From Myxococcales bacterium (GTDB lineage: Bacteria; Myxococcota_A; Polyangia; Polyangiales; Ga0077539), in NCBI GenBank assembly GCA_016793325.1, contig JAEUKI010000062.1, positions 248,001-312,000 of the forward strand: a stretch of DNA of 64,000 nt, read 5' to 3'. The position numbers and the translations under genes were made by a program. Positions within the stretch are counted from its first letter, which is position 1, and the number at the start of each line of letters is the position of its first letter. Positions 59,258 through 64,000 of the stretch are shown here, in pieces. The notes below the pieces were generated by a model. It had not been told where the DNA came from. It did not search any database and saw nothing but the letters and a program-made list of their open reading frames with translations.

Positions 59258-61213
59258 TTAGCGCTTGCGGCGGCGGCCGAGCATGGCGGCGAAGCCGAGG
59301 GCGACGACGCTGAGCGCGCGGGGGTCGATGGCGCTCGTTCCGACGGTGCTGCAACCGCAGCCGCTCGGGTCGCGCACGGTGCCCGTGTCGCGCGCGACGC
59401 CCGAGTCCGCGCGTGGCGGACCGCTGTCGCCCGGCAACGGAACACCCGAGCCGCCGTCTTCTGCGCCCACGCCGCTGTCGATCGGCGCGGGGCGCTCACC
59501 GCCGCCGTCCGCGGGCGGATCGCCCGCGCCCGAGTCCATCGCGGGGGCAACGCCGCTGTCCGTCGGCGCTCCTCCATCGGGCCTCGGCGCGATCGGCGGA
59601 ACGACGCGAATGCGAAACGACACAGCGTTGTCCGCGGGGCCGAACCACGTCCTGCCCTCTTGAACGAGGCCGAACGTCTCGGTGTACATGGTCTCGGTCG
59701 CGACGTTGGGGATGTTGAGCACGAACGAGAAGCGGCCCACGGCGCCGGGCGCGGTCGCGCGATCGACCGCAGACGGACGGCTCGCGTTGACCCAATTGAC
59801 CATGTCGAAGAAGGGGCTCGATCGGTCGCGAGGGCCGGTCGTTCCCAAGCGCGTGTTGGTGACGTCCCACGTGGCGCTGCCCGTGTTGCGGTACTCGACC
59901 CACGCCACGGGGCGCGTTCCGGGCTCGGCCGTCATCGGGTAGCTCGATCCCACGAGCGTCGCGTCGTACGCGGGAACGGGCGGCGGCGCGGTCCCGTTGT
60001 TGCGCACCATCGTCAAGAAGCGGTCCCAGTCCCACTGCGTTCCGCCGTTGCCGGGGTCCGTGTGTCCTCCCGCGCCACCGCAGGTCGTCGCAGTCACGCC
60101 GCACGGAGCTCCCGAGCCCGATCGCGGCACTTGATAGTGCCCGATGATGTGCGCGCGATCGATGGGAACGCCGTAGCGATCGCAGAGCATCCGCGTGAGC
60201 CGCGCGCTCGCCATGTACATCGCGTCCGTGTACCAGCGGCCCGGATCCATCACGAACCCCTCGTGCTCGATGCCGATGGAGTTGTTGTTCAGGTACGAGT
60301 TGCCCGCGTGCCACGCGTTCGCGCTCTCGCGGACCATCTGCGTGATCTGGCCGTCGCTCGAGCGAACCATGTAGTGCGCGCTCGCTTGCGCCGACGGGTT
60401 TTGAAACCACGAGATCGAGCCCGAGTACGAGCCCTGCATCGTGTGGATCACGATGAACTGCACGCGCCCCGAGCGCGTCCCCGAGTAGTTGCTCGTGCTC
60501 GCGGGAACCCACAGCGCAGGCCCATAGTCCGTCGACGCTTGCGACGTCTGCGAGACGCCGATCAACTCGCGCGCGGTCGGACCCGGCGTCGGCGAGAGCT
60601 CCAGCGTCTCGCCCGTGAAGACACGCTCGCGAAGCCCGTGCCGAATCCCGTGCCACACGCGATCGGCGTAGTCCGCTTGCACGCTCTCGCCGACGAGTCC
60701 CGAGTACTTCGCCACGGCGCGCGCCCACGAATCCACGTTGTCGGGCCGCGCGCCCGTTTGCTCTCCGAGCTCGGCCAACACCGCAGCGGCGCCCGCCACT
60801 TGAAGACCCAAGTTCGCTCGGAGCTCCTGGTCCGTCGTCTGCAACAACGCGATGGCTCGCGCGATCGAGTCGAAGCCCGCGCCGTGACGCAGGTGCATCG
60901 GGCCGACTTCTGCCGGCGCGTGAAGCGACCCCGGTTCGCCTGCGTGTTCGTCCTGCTCCGAGGGCCCGCCCCAGCCGCTCTCCGCGTGGCTCAGCGCGAG
61001 CAACACTTCGCGGGGAACTCCGAAGCCCTCGGCCGCGCTGTCGATCGCTGCTCCGAGCGTTCGCGCGCTCTGAACGTCCCGCACCACGGCCTGCGCGCGC
61101 TCTGCCGGCGAGGGCACACACGAGCCCGCCGCGAGCGCCGCGGCGAGGAGCAGCGAGGGCGTCGACGCAAACGCACGCAAAGAACGCGACGGACGAGACG
61201 AACGATCGGACAT
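59258..61213 (-). CDS. Secreted N-acetylmuramoyl-L-alanine amidase with NBR1-like and MYXO-CTERM-like segments
   Basis: 651 residues. Signal sequence SLLLAAALAAGSC, then an N-terminal helical domain (GFGVPREVLLALSHAESGWGG, lysozyme-like), an Amidase_2 zinc domain (FIVIHTMQGSYSGSISWFQNP, ASAHYMV, NSIGIEHEG, IIGHYQVP, HTDPG), an Ig-like NBR1-type domain (VAWVEYRNTGSATWDVTNTRLG) and an Asp/Ser/Gly/Pro-rich linker. The end, CGCSTVG, a hydrophobic helix and RRRKR, is a MYXO-CTERM sorting tail. It should act at or outside the cell surface. Amidase_2 plus NBR1-like domain is a rarely reported mix. Confidence 0.9.
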   Translation of the reverse strand: MSDRSSRPSRSLRAFASTPSLLLAAALAAGSCVPSPAERAQAVVRDVQSARTLGAAIDSAAEGFGVPREVLLALSHAESGWGGPSEQDEHAGEPGSLHAPAEVGPMHLRHGAGFDSIARAIALLQTTDQELRANLGLQVAGAAAVLAELGEQTGARPDNVDSWARAVAKYSGLVGESVQADYADRVWHGIRHGLRERVFTGETLELSPTPGPTARELIGVSQTSQASTDYGPALWVPASTSNYSGTRSGRVQFIVIHTMQGSYSGSISWFQNPSAQASAHYMVRSSDGQITQMVRESANAWHAGNSYLNNNSIGIEHEGFVMDPGRWYTDAMYMASARLTRMLCDRYGVPIDRAHIIGHYQVPRSGSGAPCGVTATTCGGAGGHTDPGNGGTQWDWDRFLTMVRNNGTAPPPVPAYDATLVGSSYPMTAEPGTRPVAWVEYRNTGSATWDVTNTRLGTTGPRDRSSPFFDMVNWVNASRPSAVDRATAPGAVGRFSFVLNIPNVATETMYTETFGLVQEGRTWFGPADNAVSFRIRVVPPIAPRPDGGAPTDSGVAPAMDSGAGDPPADGGGERPAPIDSGVGAEDGGSGVPLPGDSGPPRADSGVARDTGTVRDPSGCGCSTVGTSAIDPRALSVVALGFAAMLGRRRKR

Positions 61214-61357
61214 CTTCGAAGACCTCGCTGAAAGAGCTGGCAAATAGTGTACCCGCAAAGCTCGCGCGAACGCCGCAGTGATCGCGGTCGAAGTGCGCGC
61301 GGCAGAGTGCTACTGAGACCCCGCCGCGAAGAGCGGCGCTGAGAGTTGGAGGTCCCA

Positions 61358-62233
61358 GTGGGAGAAATTCTGGACGGAAAGGCCATCGGCGAAGCGCTTC
61401 GAGAAAAGGTCGCCGTGGGCGTTCGAGCGTTCGTCGAGCGCACCGGACGCAAGCCTGGGCTCGACGTGATCCTCGTCGGCGAAGACGCCGCGTCATCGGT
61501 GTACGTGCGCAACAAGGCCAAGAGCACCGAGGCCGCTGGGATGCGCGGAGAGGTTCACAAGCTCCCTGCGGACACGAGCGAAGAGACGCTGCTCGCGCTC
61601 GTGCGCTCGCTCGACGCGCGCGAGGACGTCGACGGGATCTTGGTGCAATTGCCGCTGCCGAAGCACATCGACGCCGAGCGGGTGCTCGACGCGGTCGTTC
61701 CCGAGAAGGACGTCGATGGGTTTCATCCCGTCAACGCGGGGCTCTTGTTCGAGGGCCGACGAGGCCTCGTGCCGTGCACGCCGTGGGGCTGCATGCGCTT
61801 GCTCGATCACGCGCGCGTCGACGCAGCGGGCAAACACGCGGTCGTCCTCGGTCGAAGCAACATCGTGGGAAAGCCCGCGGCGATGCTCCTCCTCCAACGC
61901 AACGCGACCGTCACGATCGCGCACTCGAAGACCAAGGACCTCAGCGATCTCTGCCGCACCGCGGACATCCTCGTGGCCGCTGTCGGTCGCACCGAGATGG
62001 TCCGCGGTGACTGGATCAAGCCCGGCGCCGTGGTTCTCGACGTGGGAATCAATCGCAAGGCCGACGGTAAGCTCGCTGGCGACGTGGCCTTCGACGAAGC
62101 GCGCGAGCGCGCCGGATGGATCACGCCTGTCCCTGGAGGCGTCGGCCCGATGACCATCGCGTGCCTTCTCGAGAACACGCTCCGCGCGGCGTGGGTGAGG
62201 GCAGGGCTCGCGCACGCGGAGCTCCCGCTGTAG
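61358..62233 (+). CDS. folD: Bifunctional methylene-THF dehydrogenase/cyclohydrolase
   Basis: 291 residues. ILDGKAIGEALREKV at the N-terminus, VGEDAASSVYVRNKAK (catalytic Lys), DGILVQLPLPKHID, PEKDVDGFHPVN, AVVLGRSNIVGKPAAMLLL (NADP loop) and PVPGGVGPMTIACLL are all present. GTG 61358 is chosen because GGAGGT lies four bases before it; TTG 61346 overlaps that site. It interconverts one-carbon folates. It is divergent from the amidase gene. Confidence 0.96.
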   Translation: MGEILDGKAIGEALREKVAVGVRAFVERTGRKPGLDVILVGEDAASSVYVRNKAKSTEAAGMRGEVHKLPADTSEETLLALVRSLDAREDVDGILVQLPLPKHIDAERVLDAVVPEKDVDGFHPVNAGLLFEGRRGLVPCTPWGCMRLLDHARVDAAGKHAVVLGRSNIVGKPAAMLLLQRNATVTIAHSKTKDLSDLCRTADILVAAVGRTEMVRGDWIKPGAVVLDVGINRKADGKLAGDVAFDEARERAGWITPVPGGVGPMTIACLLENTLRAAWVRAGLAHAELPL

Positions 62234-62251
62234 CCCTACACGCGAGGGTGC

Positions 62252-63202
62252 CTACGGGCCGAGGATCTTCTCGATGAAGCGATCGAGCTGGTCGAGCGAG
62301 TCGTAGGCGATCTCGACGGTCCCGCTCTGCTTCGAGGGGTCTTCGCGGACCACGACGGGCATCCCGAGGGCGCCCGAGAGCTTGGCCTCGAGCTCGCGCA
62401 CGTTGGGGCTCTTGGGAGCGCTCGGAGCCTTCGGCGCACCGGAGCTCTCGACGCTGTCGGTCGCCGCGGGCTTCGCGTCGACGCTCGCGTCCGAGCTCTT
62501 GCCGGTGATCTTGCGAACGCGCGCCTCGATCTCGCGGACGCTGAGCTTCTTCTCGGCCGCTTCGTTGGCGAGCGCGACGAGCTTCGTCGGGTCCTCCGCG
62601 AGGCCCAAGAGCACCTTCGCGTGACCCTCGCTCAAGGCGCCGGCGGCGACGCGCTCGCGGACCGCGTCCGGGAGCGTGAGGAGGCGCAGCGAGTTGGTGA
62701 TCGAAACCCTGGATTTTCCCAGGCGTTGCGCGAGCGCTCCGTGGTCGTACTCGTGCTCGTCGATGAGGCGCTTGTACGCCTGCGCGGTCTCGATCGGGTC
62801 GAGGTCCATGCGCTGCAGGTTCTCGACGAGCGCCCACTCGAACGCGGTCTCGGGCGCCACGTCCTTGATGACGACCGGAACTTCTTTCACGCCCGCGCGC
62901 TGCGCCGCGCGCCAACGCCGCTCGCCCGCGATGATCTCGAGCTCGCTGCCTGCGCGACGCACGACGATCGGCTGAATGAGCCCCTGCGCTTTGATGCTCT
63001 CTGCGAGCTCGTCGAGCGCCGTGTCGTCGAAGTGCTTTCGCGGCTGATCCTTGTTGGGAACGAGCCGCGTCACAGCCACGCGCTGAAACTCCTGCTCGAC
63101 CTTCGCCGCGGCCTGCGCCGTGACCGCCGGGAGCAGCGCCTCGAGTCCCCTTCCGAGCGCGCGCCGTGGTTCGGGGCCCTTCTTGCTTTTGTCGTTGCCC
63201 AT
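62252..63202 (-). CDS. parB: Chromosome-partitioning protein ParB
   Basis: 316 residues. RALGRGLEALL at the N-terminus, VPNKDQPRKHFDDTALDELAESIKAQGLIQPIVVRR, the CTPase motif AGERRWRAAQRAGVKEVP, ENLQRMDLDPIETAQAYKRLID and the helix-turn-helix LAQRLGKSRVSITNSLRLLTLP. A variable linker and C-terminal dimer domain follow. It loads at parS sites as a CTP-dependent clamp. Its ATG overlaps the parA stop (TGATG). Confidence 0.97.
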   Translation of the reverse strand: MGNDKSKKGPEPRRALGRGLEALLPAVTAQAAAKVEQEFQRVAVTRLVPNKDQPRKHFDDTALDELAESIKAQGLIQPIVVRRAGSELEIIAGERRWRAAQRAGVKEVPVVIKDVAPETAFEWALVENLQRMDLDPIETAQAYKRLIDEHEYDHGALAQRLGKSRVSITNSLRLLTLPDAVRERVAAGALSEGHAKVLLGLAEDPTKLVALANEAAEKKLSVREIEARVRKITGKSSDASVDAKPAATDSVESSGAPKAPSAPKSPNVRELEAKLSGALGMPVVVREDPSKQSGTVEIAYDSLDQLDRFIEKILGP

Positions 63203-63954
63203 CAGTTGCCGAGCAGTTCTTTGGCGAGCTCGAGGTAGCCCTGCGCGCCGCTCGACCGAGCGTCGTACAAGATCACTGGCTGCCCGAAGGAGGGCGCCTC
63301 GCTGAGCCGCACGTTGCGGGGGATGATCGCGTCGAACACCCGAAAGTGCTTTCGCACCTCGTCGGCGACTTCGCGCGAGAGATTGTTGCGCCCGTCGTAC
63401 ATCGTGAGCACCACGCCCTCGACCTTGAGCTTGGGGTTTCGCGCGGCCTTGATGCGCGCGATCGTCTCGGTGAGCTGGCCCAACCCCTCGAGCGCGAAGT
63501 ACTCGCACTGCATCGGGACGATCACCGCGTCCGCCGCGCAGAGCGCGTTGATCGTCAAGAGCCCGAGCGACGGCGGGCAGTCGATGAACACGAAATCAAA
63601 CTTGCGGCGCACGCGCTCGAGCGCGGTCTTCAAGATCAAGTCTCGGTCTTCGCGGTCGATGAGCTCGTACTCGGCTGCCACCAAGTCGCGCGACGTGGGC
63701 GCGATCTTCAGCGTCGCGATCGCCGTGTCCTTCACCACGTCCGCGAGGTTGGCTCGGCCGATCAGCACGTCGTAGGTGCCTTGCTTCACCGTGCGCGGCG
63801 AGACGCCGACGCCCGAGGACGCGTTGCCCTGCGGGTCCATGTCGATGAGGAGCGTGCGCTTCTCCGCGGCCGCGAGGCTCGCAGCAGCGTTGACGCTGGT
63901 CGTGGTCTTTCCCACGCCGCCTTTCTGATTCACCACTGCGAAGACACGTCCCAT
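63202..63954 (-). CDS. parA: Chromosome-partitioning ATPase ParA (Soj)
   Basis: 250 residues. VFAVVNQKGGVGKTTTSVNAAASLA (deviant Walker A), LLIDMDPQGNASSGVG, FVFIDCPPSLGLLTINAL (Walker B) and AIIPRNVRLSEAPSFGQPV complete the chromosomal ParA signature. It moves the origin region with ParB. In many bacteria the pair lies near oriC and gidB, beyond the right edge here. Confidence 0.97.
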   Translation of the reverse strand: MGRVFAVVNQKGGVGKTTTSVNAAASLAAAEKRTLLIDMDPQGNASSGVGVSPRTVKQGTYDVLIGRANLADVVKDTAIATLKIAPTSRDLVAAEYELIDREDRDLILKTALERVRRKFDFVFIDCPPSLGLLTINALCAADAVIVPMQCEYFALEGLGQLTETIARIKAARNPKLKVEGVVLTMYDGRNNLSREVADEVRKHFRVFDAIIPRNVRLSEAPSFGQPVILYDARSSGAQGYLELAKELLGN

Positions 63955-64000
63955 TGCGAGCGAAAGGGGTCTCTACATCGTTCGTTCGGTGGCTGCAACG

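Overview
The window is very GC-rich DNA with tightly packed genes, many of them joined by one- to four-base start/stop overlaps (GTGA, ATGA, TGATG). Several markers point to a myxobacterium (Myxococcota): a MYXO-CTERM-like sorting tail on a secreted amidase (59258-61213), a Cys-rich DUF4215-type lipoprotein, two eukaryotic-type Ser/Thr kinases (one with a zinc ribbon and a PEGA-like domain), many lipoproteins with Asp/Ser/Gly-rich linkers, and a close homologue of eukaryotic steroid 5-alpha-reductase. This placement is inferred from gene content, not from a marker phylogeny. I saw no rRNA, tRNA or CRISPR array.

Layout. 1-5440: tail of a PknK-like kinase/ATPase; a coupled leftward operon (SRPBCC protein, metallo-beta-lactamase-fold hydrolase, NUDIX-ProX fusion) divergent from a TetR gene with a double operator; a DUF2804 protein. 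5440-6737: a decayed RAYT/REP-type mobile element. 6738-12663: sugar-type MFS symporter, a short major-vault-protein-like SPFH protein behind a Ser/Thr kinase, and the 5-alpha-reductase homologue. 12845-14868: DUF2892 protein, ECF sigma factor, anti-sigma factor, CorA. 14903-26902: ExbB/MotA-like membrane protein, cell-wall amidase, GlnD, TPR protein, PEGA kinase and two coupled beta-propeller-type lipoproteins. 26986-32868: mutS, a cluster of G-rich hairpins, an ABC exporter, pterin dehydratase and TPMT. 32869-33906: the intact copy of the RAYT element, flanked by a 57-60 bp direct duplication of the neighbouring gene's 3' end. 33866-41869: lytic transglycosylase, prs, an orphan type-III-secretion SctR/FliP gene, asparaginase, a tandem family of small membrane proteins and a DUF4215 lipoprotein. 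41901-44043: large palindromic operators, a second TetR, a membrane protein and a GPR1/FUN34/YaaH transporter. 44134-48373: metallophosphoesterase, RNA methyltransferase, pseudouridine synthase and a lipoprotein. 48543-52731: the classical aroA-cmk-rpsA cluster with promoter and terminator. 52821-53009: a 189-bp MITE whose right end supplies the start codon of the next gene. 52985-61213: murein endopeptidase-like gene coupled to a class A beta-lactamase, DUF1801, M48 peptidase, AI-2E-family permease and MYXO-CTERM amidase. 61358-63954: folD and the chromosome-partition pair parA-parB.

Themes. Peptidoglycan turnover is prominent: two amidases, an Slt-type transglycosylase, a MepA-like endopeptidase and a beta-lactamase. 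The most unusual content is the repeat biology (two RAYT copies with near-identical 66-bp inverted arms, sitting at gene 3' ends, plus an unrelated MITE family) and the short vault-like protein encoded directly downstream of a membrane-anchored Ser/Thr kinase.
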